A stretch of 64,000 bases of DNA from Edaphobacter sp. (GTDB taxonomy: Bacteria > Acidobacteriota > Terriglobia > Terriglobales > Acidobacteriaceae): positions 19,112 to 83,111 of the forward strand of contig JAOAPB010000056.1 of NCBI GenBank assembly GCA_025462645.1, read 5' to 3'. Below the pieces are notes generated by a model that was not told where the DNA came from, searched no databases, and was given only the letters and a program-made list of their open reading frames with translations. The translations under genes and the position numbers were made by a program. Shown here in pieces: positions 16,891-25,200 of the stretch; the stretch's first letter is position 1, and the number at the start of each line of letters is the position of its first letter.

Positions 16891-18207
16891 ATGACCGAGC
16901 CGAATCAGAATCCGCCCGCAACCGTCCCGGAGCAGCCGGAGGCGAAGCCGCCACTCAAGAAGGGCCTTTCGGTTGTGATCGCCCTGGTTGCCATCGTCGC
17001 TCTTATCGGCATCGCCAACGTGTCGAGCCTATTGAGCGGGAACAAGAAATCGGCATCGGCGAGTGCGATGCCCATGCGCCCAGCTTCGCCGAATGCCCAA
17101 CAGGTGAACAGTTTTTCGACGCAGCAACAGATGCAGGCTCAGCGGGATGCGGAGGAGCGCCAACATCAGCAGGAGATGGCCGCCGCGATGCAGCAGCTCC
17201 AGGCGGAACAGAGTGTCCCCGGCCCAGAGGCAGCCGGGAGGCAGCCGATGACTGCGGCTCAGCGCGACGCAATCTATGGCAATAGCCCGAACGCACCGCA
17301 ACACACGTCGAATATCTCGCAGGCTCAGGCAGAGGCCAAGCAAAAGCAGCTTGCGAAAGAAAAGCAAGCGCAGGATGCGATCAATAGCGATACCGTCGCC
17401 ATCGACTTTGCCCATACGGGTGCCGCGTCAGCGCCCGTCGCCGCCCTCCCCGCGCAGGCGGCAACGGCTGCTCTGGGGGAACGTGAGGAGGCACGCCCCC
17501 AGACAGCTACGGAGATGGTCGGGACCTCTCCCGATGGCGCGCGCGGCAGGCCGGGAGGGATGCAATCAAAAGCTGACGTCAAGGCTGACCCGATGGCTGG
17601 ATACGACTTCGATAACTATCAGGGCCATCTCTATCGCGTCTTCGAGGGCACGGTCTTTGAAGGGGTTGTCACCAACCACATCGACGGCGGGTTGAGTGGC
17701 CCGATTTTGGTCATGCTCACCACCGACTACTACTCGCATGACCATCAGCAGTTTCTCATGCCCCAGGGCACTCGCCTGATTGGGACGGTGCAGAGTGTCG
17801 GCAATGCTCAGCAGCGCAAAATGTTTGTGACCTTCCATCGCGCGGTGTGCCCCGATGGCTTCTCGCTCGACTTCGACAAATACGTCGGCCTCGACCCGCT
17901 TGGCACCACTGGCCTTGCCACCAAAGTAGACCACGGCTACCTGATGGCCTTTGGCGCGGCGGCAGCGGTGGGTGGCTTAGGTGGCCTCGCGCAGATCGGG
18001 AACAACGGCAGCGTGTTCACTCCTTCCACGCAGATACGCAATGGGATCTCGGAGCAAACAGCGCAGGAGGGTGAGCAGATCTTGAATCACTTCCTCAATC
18101 GCTTGCCCGTCATCACGCTCAAAGAAGGCTCTCGCGCCCGCGTGTACGTCGGGCGCGACATCCTCATCCCGTCCTACGCGGAGCATCGCGTCGATCCCAC
18201 CCTTTAG
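16891..18207 (+). CDS. VirB10/TrbI-type channel scaffold protein
   Basis: A 438-residue protein with a short cytoplasmic N-terminus, one membrane helix (GLSVVIALVAIVALIGIANV, about 30-49), a Gln/Ala-rich flexible periplasmic region (about 60-190) and the conserved beta-barrel domain (about 240-430). Segments such as FEGTVFEGVVTNHIDGGLSG and DKYVGLDPLGTTGL are typical of TrbI. It spans both membranes and transmits ATPase energy to the pore. Length is close to TrbI of RP4. Confidence 0.92.
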   Translation: MTEPNQNPPATVPEQPEAKPPLKKGLSVVIALVAIVALIGIANVSSLLSGNKKSASASAMPMRPASPNAQQVNSFSTQQQMQAQRDAEERQHQQEMAAAMQQLQAEQSVPGPEAAGRQPMTAAQRDAIYGNSPNAPQHTSNISQAQAEAKQKQLAKEKQAQDAINSDTVAIDFAHTGAASAPVAALPAQAATAALGEREEARPQTATEMVGTSPDGARGRPGGMQSKADVKADPMAGYDFDNYQGHLYRVFEGTVFEGVVTNHIDGGLSGPILVMLTTDYYSHDHQQFLMPQGTRLIGTVQSVGNAQQRKMFVTFHRAVCPDGFSLDFDKYVGLDPLGTTGLATKVDHGYLMAFGAAAAVGGLGGLAQIGNNGSVFTPSTQIRNGISEQTAQEGEQILNHFLNRLPVITLKEGSRARVYVGRDILIPSYAEHRVDPTL

Positions 18208-18233
18208 CTGCCATCTGCGAGAGAGGCCATGGA

Positions 18234-18473
18234 ATGTGTGAACGAAACCCAAGATACGAGCACTTGTTCCGCAAGTCGCAAGATGCCAAGCGTGGCGGCC
18301 ACGATGCCTGGGCCGTGCATTCGACTGGCGAGAAAGTCGCGGTTGCCCTCGTTCTCAATCGCTTCGACTGGCTTACGGAGCAGGGGTACACCATTGCAGA
18401 AGCCATCGAGCGGGCTGGCCCAGAGTGGGCTGCAATGATTCCGCACATTGCCCGACAACTCGCGGATGAATAG
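18234..18473 (+). CDS. small conserved-looking protein of the conjugation operon
   Basis: A 79-residue cytoplasmic protein without a membrane segment. The start at the second ATG (MCERNPRYE) is supported by GAGAGG 8 bp upstream. Composition is that of a folded protein (GEKVAVALVLNRFDWLTEQG, IERAGPEWAAMIPHIARQL). Its place between virB10 and virB5 suggests a transfer-related role. I do not recognise a family. Confidence 0.6.
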   Translation: MCERNPRYEHLFRKSQDAKRGGHDAWAVHSTGEKVAVALVLNRFDWLTEQGYTIAEAIERAGPEWAAMIPHIARQLADE

Positions 18474-18488
18474 TAGGAGGTTGTGCTT

Positions 18489-18719
18489 ATGGCAACACAC
18501 ACGATTACCAGACGCGGCAGGTTCATCCTCCCAGTCAGCGCATCTGTGCTGGCCTTCGCTTTTCTCATCTCGCCTATCGGGCATAGCTCTGTTGCCAGCA
18601 CGCTCGTTTGGTTTGTCCAGACTGTTGATGCCGTGACGGAGTTTCCTTGCCGGATCGTTACCAACGTCCGTCACTTTTCCCTGGACAGGTTGGACCCGAC
18701 CTGCCCGCAGTGCTTTTAA
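18489..18719 (+). CDS. small membrane/secreted protein of the conjugation operon
   Basis: A 76-residue protein with a basic start (MATHTITRRGR) and a hydrophobic helix (FILPVSASVLAFAFLI), then a second hydrophobic stretch and a C-terminus with three cysteines (FPCRIV, DPTCPQCF). AGGAGG lies 8 bp before the chosen ATG. Size and topology would suit an accessory envelope protein of the secretion machine. Function unknown. Confidence 0.6.
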   Translation: MATHTITRRGRFILPVSASVLAFAFLISPIGHSSVASTLVWFVQTVDAVTEFPCRIVTNVRHFSLDRLDPTCPQCF

Positions 18720-18741
18720 CTTTCAACCGGAAGGAGAGGTT

Positions 18742-19527
18742 ATGAAGATCACGATGACCAAACGCAAGAAGTATCTCTTAGCAGGCGGTCTGGTCCTATT
18801 GACCGCAACACCCAGCTTCGCACTCTTCGGAATCGGCGATATTGTCTTCGATCCGACGAGCTATGCAAGCCTTGTGTCCCAGCTCACGACGCTGGAGTCG
18901 CAGTACAACATGCTCAAGAACAACATCGCGCACTTCTCACTCAAGCAGCAATGGCAGACCACCTTGAATGCCATGAAGAACGCTAACGTCACCAATATGT
19001 TCGGCGAGACGAGCGGGATGAGCATCGCCCTCAATACGAACTCCCCCAGCGCATCGTCCACGGCGTGGACGGCTGGCACGATCAAGATCGGCGGGAGCAC
19101 CACCACTTACCTTCAAGGACAGACGCCGGGGAGCGCCCGGCTCTCACAACTTGCCATGATCGAGGCATCTGACTCCATCTCTCCTGACTGCCTTACCGCC
19201 GTGGGGCAGTATCGGGGCGCGAGAACGCAGAATGTCACCTCGAACAATCTGCTTGTCAGCCAGCAGTTCGACGGCAGCGATGGCACCAACACTGAAGTCG
19301 AACAGCTCAATCTCCTGAATGCAGCGGAAGCCCAGAAGATGTCCGAGATGCAGTCACAGGGCGTCCTGCAAGCCTGCCTCGCTTCGCAGATGACCGTCGC
19401 CAACATGGAGCGCAGGAACGCTGCGGCACAGGACCTGAATACCGCCGCTTTTGTTCAACAGCAGCGCGCCACCAATGACGCAAGCGCAGCAAATGAAAGT
19501 AGCACCTGGCAGACCTATCTTCCCTGA
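18742..19527 (+). CDS. VirB5/TrbJ-type minor pilus protein
   Basis: A 261-residue secreted protein with a signal peptide (LLAGGLVLLTATPSFALFG). The mature start GIGDIVFDPTSYASLVSQL is typical of TrbJ/VirB5, followed by long helices (LESQYNMLKNNI, and EAQKMSEMQSQGVLQACLA near the end). VirB5 sits at the pilus tip and contacts recipient cells. The last 16 residues, ending SAANESSTWQTYLP, recur in altered form at the end of the next small gene. A GGAGAGG site precedes the ATG. Confidence 0.85.
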   Translation: MKITMTKRKKYLLAGGLVLLTATPSFALFGIGDIVFDPTSYASLVSQLTTLESQYNMLKNNIAHFSLKQQWQTTLNAMKNANVTNMFGETSGMSIALNTNSPSASSTAWTAGTIKIGGSTTTYLQGQTPGSARLSQLAMIEASDSISPDCLTAVGQYRGARTQNVTSNNLLVSQQFDGSDGTNTEVEQLNLLNAAEAQKMSEMQSQGVLQACLASQMTVANMERRNAAAQDLNTAAFVQQQRATNDASAANESSTWQTYLP

Positions 19528-19539
19528 TTCGGAGACGCA

Positions 19540-19809
19540 ATGCTGAAAGCAATCAACACCAAGATACTGCTTGCAATTCTTGCGGCGCTGACCGCCATCG
19601 GCAGCGCCGCGATTTATCAGAACCACGAAGCGCATAAAGCAGCCGTAGCCGCGGCCAAGGCTGCCGCCATCCTTCAACAGCAGCAGCATGATGCCGAGGA
19701 ACAACGGAAGCGCGATGAGGCGTTCCGCAAACAGGTAGAGCAGGACAAGAAGCGGCACAACTCCGCCGCAGCCAACGAAGGCAAGACCTGGAAGTCGTAC
19801 ATCCCTTAG
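19540..19809 (+). CDS. small membrane-anchored protein with a VirB5-like C-terminal tail
   Basis: An 89-residue protein: N-terminal signal or anchor helix (KILLAILAALTAIGSAAIY), then an Ala/Gln/Lys-rich coiled-coil (about 28-70). The tail SAAANEGKTWKSYIP closely resembles the tail of the VirB5-like protein just upstream. Its position after trbJ recalls the TrbK entry-exclusion lipoprotein of RP4-like operons, but no lipobox is seen. Function is inferred from position only. Confidence 0.7.
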   Translation: MLKAINTKILLAILAALTAIGSAAIYQNHEAHKAAVAAAKAAAILQQQQHDAEEQRKRDEAFRKQVEQDKKRHNSAAANEGKTWKSYIP

Positions 19810-19831
19810 ACCCCATCTGGAGAGTGTCGTT

Positions 19832-20752
19832 ATGGTTGCCACAGTCGTTCTAGCCCAAGCTCTACCGTCCGCGAGTTCCGGTGTCGATTGGCTCTACCAG
19901 TTCACGAACAATCTGACCAATCTCACGACACAGAATGGTGGGGCGTTAACTCAGCTTGGATTGACGGAGTTGAGCTGCATCTCGCTCTTCACACTCATCA
20001 GCATGGTCATCAATTGGAACACCTCGGGTATGACGCTGCGTTTCCATACCCATCCGGTCCGGGCCGGCGATCTTACGAACTTCCTGCTCCGCCTCATCCT
20101 CTGCTGCCTGCTAGAGAACTACTGGGTGAACCCATTCCCCGGTGCCAGCTTCGGTATCAACCACTTCTTCTCCTACATCTCTCAGGCGATGGTAGCGGCG
20201 TTCGATCAACACTCGCTCGACCAGTTTCTTCAGTTGCTCAAGACTGCCGGGGACAACACGCCAACGCCGTCCTTTACCGCGCCCATCCAGATCCTCTGCT
20301 ACGTGCTTGTTCAGCTCATGCTCGGGCTGGCATCGGCGATCCTGTTCGTCATCAATTGCAGCGCCTTCATCCTCTATGGCGTGACCGCACTCTTTGGCCC
20401 TATCTTCGTCCCGCTCTTGATGACACAGACCTTTCGTGCGAAGTTCTTTCAGTTCCTCGATGTGCTTATCAGCTTCGCCATGATCCGCGCGGTTGCCGCC
20501 GCCTTCATCTTTGTGTGGGCTGGTTTCATGAACGGCTTTCTTCAGCAGACCTTCAACGGCAACTATTCGATGGATATGTGGATCGTCAATCTGATCCCTT
20601 GCTTAATGGTCTTCGTCGCTTTCATCATTAATATGCTGTTCATTCCAACCATGACCCAGGCCATCTTCGGCGGTGCCGCTGGGATGGCGGGAAGCATGGG
20701 AGGATTCATCGGCAAAGCCGTTTCTACCGTGGCAATGGCAGGGGGGATATAG
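19832..20752 (+). CDS. VirB6/TrbL-type polytopic inner-membrane protein
   Basis: A 306-residue protein with five or more hydrophobic segments (ISLFTLISMVINW, LLRLILCCLLENY, ILCYVLVQLMLGLASAILFV, AFILYGVTALFGPIFVPLL, IPCLMVFVAFIINMLF). The loop preceding FGPIFVPLL, and its tryptophan-rich surroundings, are typical of VirB6/TrbL. It would form the inner-membrane part of the DNA translocation path. It is placed between the small TrbK-like gene and virB8, as in other Trb/VirB operons. Confidence 0.88.
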   Translation: MVATVVLAQALPSASSGVDWLYQFTNNLTNLTTQNGGALTQLGLTELSCISLFTLISMVINWNTSGMTLRFHTHPVRAGDLTNFLLRLILCCLLENYWVNPFPGASFGINHFFSYISQAMVAAFDQHSLDQFLQLLKTAGDNTPTPSFTAPIQILCYVLVQLMLGLASAILFVINCSAFILYGVTALFGPIFVPLLMTQTFRAKFFQFLDVLISFAMIRAVAAAFIFVWAGFMNGFLQQTFNGNYSMDMWIVNLIPCLMVFVAFIINMLFIPTMTQAIFGGAAGMAGSMGGFIGKAVSTVAMAGGI

Positions 20753-20755
20753 ACC

Positions 20756-20944
20756 ATGTATTTCTGGTGGCTCGTTGACGTTCTGATGCTTCGGCGCTTG
20801 GGTTTGGCCAAACCTTTTCGCTACATGCTTCTGGTGTTGTTCGCCGGATGCTTCGTCGCCGGACTGATCTACACCTACGTGTTTCTCAATGCCGCTATCG
20901 AAAGGAACCATGCCCCTCATGTCCGCACACACAGCACCCATTGA
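20756..20944 (+). CDS. small bitopic membrane protein of the conjugation operon
   Basis: A 62-residue protein with one clear membrane helix (YMLLVLFAGCFVAGLIYTYVF, about 23-43). It begins 4 bp after virB6 and overlaps the likely virB8 start by 35 bp. Size and context suggest an accessory subunit of the inner-membrane complex. No family recognised. Confidence 0.6.
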   Translation: MYFWWLVDVLMLRRLGLAKPFRYMLLVLFAGCFVAGLIYTYVFLNAAIERNHAPHVRTHSTH

Positions 20945-21725
20945 AAGCGCGCTGACCCCGGAGCAAGCCCTGCTCGCCGACCACATTGGAAACGAGGTGT
21001 ATGCCTCCCACTATGCGGAGCGCAAAGCCTACCGTCTCGTGATCGGTTGTGGAACGGTAGTGCTGCTCGGCTCCATGTGGCTCAACTTTTCCCTGGCGCA
21101 TCGACCCGTCGCCAATCGGTACATCCGCATTGACGAGATGGGGCGCGCGCAGGCGATCCAATACAGTGACCTCAACTACAGTCCGCGTGAAGGCGAAGTA
21201 CGCACGTATCTCACGGACTGGGCCAACTATCGCTACACCATCGGCCGAGATACCGTTGCGAAGAAGTACCCACTCAACTACTACTTTCTGTCCCAGACTC
21301 TGGCCTCGCAGTTGATGACCGCAGACAACGCCAACCACCTTGTCTCGCAGGTAACAGCCGGACAAATTGAGACGAGCGACGTACAGGTGAAGAACGTTAC
21401 GATTACGTCGATGTCGGAAGAGACCGTCCAGGGCGCACGCATCGCCCGTGGGACTGCTCTTGTCGCGATTGACAGGCTCTATTCTCCCCAGAACTCCCGT
21501 GAGCCGCGTACGGAGCATTGGATGCTCAGTATGACCTACTACCTGAATCCCAAGCAGGTGAGCGATCAGGCCCGTATCTTCCCGCAGTTCGAGACGATCA
21601 ATCCCCTCGGATTAACCATCACGGAGTTCCACGAAAACCGGCTCTCCGTCGATCCCATCACGCCAGGAACCGGTGCAGCATCGCCGGCACTACCGGCAAC
21701 GCCCGCAGCAGGAGCGACACGATGA
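20910..21725 (+). CDS. VirB8/TrbF-type inner-membrane assembly factor
   Basis: About 271 residues from the ATG giving MPLMSAHT, chosen for the AAAGGA just before it; an in-frame ATG at 20889 exists. It has a cytoplasmic N-terminus (about 50 residues), a single membrane helix (LVIGCGTVVLLGSMWLNFSL) and a periplasmic NTF2-like VirB8 domain with RYIRIDEMGRAQAIQY and NYRYTIGRDTVAKKYPLNY. The tail is Pro/Ala-rich. VirB8 dimers nucleate assembly of the secretion system. Its TGA overlaps the ATG of virB11. Confidence 0.88.
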   Translation: MPLMSAHTAPIESALTPEQALLADHIGNEVYASHYAERKAYRLVIGCGTVVLLGSMWLNFSLAHRPVANRYIRIDEMGRAQAIQYSDLNYSPREGEVRTYLTDWANYRYTIGRDTVAKKYPLNYYFLSQTLASQLMTADNANHLVSQVTAGQIETSDVQVKNVTITSMSEETVQGARIARGTALVAIDRLYSPQNSREPRTEHWMLSMTYYLNPKQVSDQARIFPQFETINPLGLTITEFHENRLSVDPITPGTGAASPALPATPAAGATR

Positions 21726-22690
21726 GCTACCACCTCATTCTCCCGTTCTTTCCCGAGGAGTTGCGTGCGCTGCTGCTCGACCCGTCCATCTCGGATTTGA
21801 TGATTAACGGCACGACTGGTGTCTACGCGGATCGCAACGGAATTATCGAGCCTATTCCGTTGGCAACGCCGTATACCAATGACCGTCTCCAGGCAGCGAT
21901 CGAACGTGTGGCGCGCATCCTCGGACAAGACCTCACGACCCAAAATCCGATTCTGAATACACGCTTGCCGGACGGCTCACGTGTGGCGGTGGTGGGTGCT
22001 CCATCTTCGATCAATGGACCGACGCTGACCATCCGCAAATTCAACCGCTGGTATAGCTCCGATCAGTTGATCGCCGCTGGCAGCTTACCGGAGTTCGTTC
22101 GGGACAAAGTAATCGGCTTCATCAATGAGCGAAAGAACGGGATCATCAGCGGCGGGACCAGCTCTGGCAAGACAACCTTAATGAAGGCCCTTCTTGACCA
22201 TGTTCCCCAGCATGAACGTCTCGTGGTGATCGAGCAGCCCGCAGAGCTGAAGGTGAACCATTCAAATGCCGTCCGTTGGGAGGCTGTCGATGCGATTCCT
22301 GGTCAGGTGGCGATTACGCCAAGCCAGCTTTTAGCCGCCGCTCTGCGCCATCGTCCCGACCGCATCATCATGGGCGAGATACGCGATGAATGCGGCTACG
22401 ATCTGTTGCAGGTAATGAATACAGGGCATGGTGGGACGCTCTCGACTATCCATGCAAAGTCGGCATGGGACGCCCTCAATCGTCTCTCGGATTTGGCCCT
22501 GAGTGCCAGGGCCAATCTCAACCACGCATTTATACGCTCGGAGACAGCGGAGGCCATCGACTTCGTTCTGTACTGCGAGCGCGATGCTACGGGCCGTCGC
22601 CGGGTGCGCGAGCTGATTACCGTCACCGGATACACCCACGCGGACCAATGCTTCCAGACGGAGGACATCTATCGTGTTTCCGCTGCCTGA
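21722..22690 (+). CDS. VirB11/TrbB-type secretion ATPase
   Basis: A 322-residue hexameric traffic ATPase on the cytoplasmic side of the channel. The start is the ATG in the ATGA overlap with virB8; an upstream in-frame extension is less likely. It has an N-terminal domain with DPSISDLMINGTTGVY, the Walker A GGTSSGKTTLMKALL near residue 143, the Asp/His boxes around QPAELKVNHSN, and the Walker B-like segment RPDRIIMGEIRDECGYDLLQ. It closes the secretion gene set. Confidence 0.94.
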   Translation: MSYHLILPFFPEELRALLLDPSISDLMINGTTGVYADRNGIIEPIPLATPYTNDRLQAAIERVARILGQDLTTQNPILNTRLPDGSRVAVVGAPSSINGPTLTIRKFNRWYSSDQLIAAGSLPEFVRDKVIGFINERKNGIISGGTSSGKTTLMKALLDHVPQHERLVVIEQPAELKVNHSNAVRWEAVDAIPGQVAITPSQLLAAALRHRPDRIIMGEIRDECGYDLLQVMNTGHGGTLSTIHAKSAWDALNRLSDLALSARANLNHAFIRSETAEAIDFVLYCERDATGRRRVRELITVTGYTHADQCFQTEDIYRVSAA

Positions 22691-23222
22691 GCGTCAGGCA
22701 TACAGCTAGAGAACCGAACCCGAATCGAGGTCACTTCGATGTATCGTCATGCTGCCAAATCGGCTGCACAGCCCAACTCGTCCTTAAATGCGCCCAGCGT
22801 GGCGTCCCAGAGTTGCCGGGAGCGCAACGGAGGGTGCTCTGAGCCGCCCTTTTATGGAGTCTTTGCCGCGACGAGAATGGCTGCGGTCTGGGCGAATCTC
22901 CGCTGCCGAGATCGAGAGGATGTCTTCGGTGCATCGGGGAGCCTTCCGCCTCGTATCCCGTCCTCTGCTCGGGGTCACGCTTCGGGGCCAAACCGGCGCC
23001 CGGCGGCACGGCGTCGTTCTGCTTCGCTTGCAGCGTCCCTGCGGGGTCTCGGTTCCTCCCAAAAGAAGTTTGAGAACCGCGGCAAAGAACGCCGCGCAAA
23101 CTTCTTCCGGGCCCCGCCAAGAAAGCACTCCTTGGCACTTGGGAGCCGGGCCCACTCGCTGGGCTTCGCCTAGTGTGACCCGAGCAGGATACGGGAAATT
23201 CAACGAAACGGAGATCACCACC
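22691..23222. other. 530-bp GC-rich non-coding spacer, candidate oriT or control region
   Basis: No gene is convincing here on either strand. Open frames exist only because the DNA is GC-rich, and they have the skewed Arg/Ser/Pro composition of non-coding frames. The spacer separates the secretion operon from the SSB/primase/relaxase genes and contains the nested inverted repeat at 23063-23106. A transfer origin, replication origin or promoter region is plausible. Confidence 0.4.
23063..23106. repeat. nested inverted repeat (extended hairpin)
   Basis: Outer arms AAGAAGTTTG (23063-23072) and CAAACTTCTT (23097-23106) are perfect 10-bp complements. Inner arms CGCGGC (23078-23083) and GCCGCG (23091-23096) are perfect 6-bp complements around the loop AAAGAAC. 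The right arms abut; the left arms are separated by a 5-nt bulge. It lies 116 bp before ssb. Confidence 0.7.
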
Positions 23223-23597
23223 ATGTACTCAAACAAAGTCACCCTCATCGGCTTCCTCGGCAACGACGCAGAGGTTCGCACCAACAACGACCGCAGCCTC
23301 ACCACCCTCTCGCTGGCAACCAAGTCTTCCTATAAGAAGGACGGCAAGTACATCGAGCACACCGAATGGCACCGTTGCGTGGTCTTCGGGAAGCTCGGAG
23401 AGTTCGCCGCCACGCTCAAGAAGGGCGCTCATATCCAGGTCGAAGGCGAGTTGCGGAGCCGCAAGTACGACAGCACGAAGACCAACACCGAAGTGACCAT
23501 CTGGGAGATCCGGGTGAACTCGATTCTCAAGCTGGATCGTGCCGCCAAAGCGGCGGCGGAAGACGACGATGAATCCGCCGAGGAAGAGGCCGGATAG
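23223..23597 (+). CDS. ssb: single-stranded DNA-binding protein
   Basis: A 124-residue SSB with one OB fold: the start MYSNKVTLIGFLGNDAEV, then TEWHRCVVFGKLGEFA and IQVEGELRSRKY are diagnostic. The acidic tail (AAAEDDDESAEEEAG) is present but lacks the canonical DDDIPF end of housekeeping SSBs, as is common for plasmid or ICE copies. It protects the single-stranded transfer DNA in donor or recipient. A likely terminator-like palindrome (GGACTTCTTCGG context) follows near 23630. Confidence 0.92.
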   Translation: MYSNKVTLIGFLGNDAEVRTNNDRSLTTLSLATKSSYKKDGKYIEHTEWHRCVVFGKLGEFAATLKKGAHIQVEGELRSRKYDSTKTNTEVTIWEIRVNSILKLDRAAKAAAEDDDESAEEEAG

Positions 23598-23701
23598 GCC
23601 CTTCCTTCTCTCCGAAGAGTCCGGCATCGAGCCGGACTTCTTCGGCTGCTAAAGGCCCGTGGCATCGCGCTCGCAGTACCGAACGGATTGGAGGTATCCA
23701 G

Positions 23702-24646
23702 GTGAACGAAACAGCCCAAGACTTTCTCGCCCGTTGCTTCGCTCCGGGCGACACGATTGCTCTCTTGCTTCGCAACGAGAGCACGGCAAAGACACAGCAA
23801 CGAATCGTTCCTTTGGAACGCGCGCTCGCGCCCCGTTACCGGGGCTGGCTCACTCATGAAAACCATAATGGAGCGAATATCTATGTGGCTGCCAATCCGC
23901 TGCTCTCCGGCAGCCGGAAGCGCACCAAGGATTGCATCGCTTCCATTCGCCATCTCTATATCGACATCGACGTGAACGGAGAGGCCCGGCTCGCTGCGCT
24001 CCAGGCCTCAGATCTCGTACCGGAGCCGAACGTGATCGTCTCCACGTCGGCGGGCAAATACCAGGTGTTGTGGCGTGTGGAAGGTTTCGACTTTTATACA
24101 CAGGAGATGACGCTCAAACTCCTCGCGATGGCCTTCCACGGCGACATCTCCTGCACGGACTGCAATCGGGTTCTTCGGATTCCGGGATTCAAGAATTGCA
24201 AGTACGATCCCGCGCAGCTCGTGACCGTCGAATACCTCTCCTATGCGACCTATCAGCCAGATGATTTTCATCTATATGTGCTGCGCGAGGCCTGCATGAT
24301 TCCGCCTATCCCGCAGCAACCGATAGGTCGCGATATGCAGACCAACTCCGAGCATGATTGGGCATGGGTCTTGCGTGAGCTTGCTCACGGCAAAGACGCC
24401 GTGAAGCTCACGCTGGAGCTGACTTCGCGCCGCTCCGATAAGCACAATCCCACCTACTACGCCCAGCGCACAGTCGATATGGCTTCGGCCCGTCTCTGGC
24501 TACAGGAAGGCACATCCATCGCCGACGTAATCGCGATGCTTGAAAGCCGTAGACGAGCCGACCTTCCCGCAGCACTTTGCTCCGCTCGTGCCCGTGAGAT
24601 CGCAGCCACGGCACAGCGCATGATTGCCCGCACGAACGTTGCCTGA
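23702..24646 (+). CDS. RepB-type DNA primase-like protein
   Basis: A 314-residue protein starting at GTG (GGAGGT lies 6 bp upstream). It matches the RepB-like primase family of plasmids and phages. The acidic catalytic motif HLYIDIDVNG lies near residue 86, the conserved VIVSTSAGKYQVLWRV follows, and VLRIPGFKNCKYDP holds the basic residues of the active site. It would prime the complementary strand after transfer or during ICE replication. It lies between ssb and the relaxosome genes, as in many conjugative elements. Confidence 0.82.
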   Translation: MNETAQDFLARCFAPGDTIALLLRNESTAKTQQRIVPLERALAPRYRGWLTHENHNGANIYVAANPLLSGSRKRTKDCIASIRHLYIDIDVNGEARLAALQASDLVPEPNVIVSTSAGKYQVLWRVEGFDFYTQEMTLKLLAMAFHGDISCTDCNRVLRIPGFKNCKYDPAQLVTVEYLSYATYQPDDFHLYVLREACMIPPIPQQPIGRDMQTNSEHDWAWVLRELAHGKDAVKLTLELTSRRSDKHNPTYYAQRTVDMASARLWLQEGTSIADVIAMLESRRRADLPAALCSARAREIAATAQRMIARTNVA

Positions 24647-24670
24647 ATTCATCACTCAAAGGAGAATGCA

Positions 24671-24997
24671 ATGCCACTACTCGAAGTCATTCAAACCCGA
24701 CAGATAAGCGCCTCTATCCGGCTCACCGAGCCGACCGCAATGCAGGTCGATCAGTACGCCGCCTTCATCCATGCCAGTGCCGACGATGTTGTCGAGGGGG
24801 CGCTTGGCTATGTGTTCTCCAAAGACCGCGACTTCCAGGACTTTCTGAAGTCGCCGGAAGCGAAGCAGGTCGCATCGACGCTTCGCATTCGCAAAGCGCC
24901 TGCTTCAGAGGCAGCGGAGTCGCCTGCAAAGAAGCCTGTAAGCGGAGTGCAGTCCCCAGCACAACCCCCGGCAGTTGTGGCGGGATTGAAAGCATGA
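24671..24997 (+). CDS. small protein of unknown function, possible relaxosome accessory
   Basis: A 108-residue protein. The first 60 residues could form a short strand and two helices (ISASIRLTEPTAMQVDQYAA, DDVVEGALGYVFSKDRDF), resembling a ribbon-helix-helix or copy-control fold. The last 40 are Pro/Ala/Lys-rich. It follows the primase by 24 bp with GGAG before the ATG. Position before the oriT-like repeats suggests a DNA-binding role, which is an inference. Confidence 0.55.
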   Translation: MPLLEVIQTRQISASIRLTEPTAMQVDQYAAFIHASADDVVEGALGYVFSKDRDFQDFLKSPEAKQVASTLRIRKAPASEAAESPAKKPVSGVQSPAQPPAVVAGLKA

Positions 24998-25082
24998 TTC
25001 TCCGTCCAGATCTGTGCCAGGACCACAACGGTGCTTCGCACCGGAAGAATATTGACACTCCATCCCTCAAAGGGTTGCGTTG

Positions 25083-25169
25083 GGAACCGAAATGGTTCCA
25101 TTCGGAATCATGCTCAAACGACGGGACTTAACTCTGAGACCACACAGATGCGGTTCCCGATGGAACCGC
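25083..25169. promoter_or_regulatory. paired inverted repeats, candidate oriT or operator
   Basis: Two palindromes share the GGAACC/GGTTCC core. The first, GGAACC-gaaat-GGTTCC, is at 25083-25099 and can alternatively pair CCGAAATGG with CCATTCGG. The second, GCGGTTCC-cgat-GGAACCGC, is a perfect 8-bp stem at 25150-25169. A GCTCAAA heptamer follows each one. They lie just before the relaxosome-like gene, the coupling protein and the relaxase. Confidence 0.55.
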
Positions 25170-25200
25170 GCTCAAATTCACTCCGGTAAAAGGAATAGCG

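Noticed and set aside
22739..23323. Possible genes on both strands in the spacer before ssb
   Set aside because: The translations are Arg/Ser/Pro-rich with no family similarity, and the reading on one strand overlaps ssb; the block fits better as non-coding DNA.
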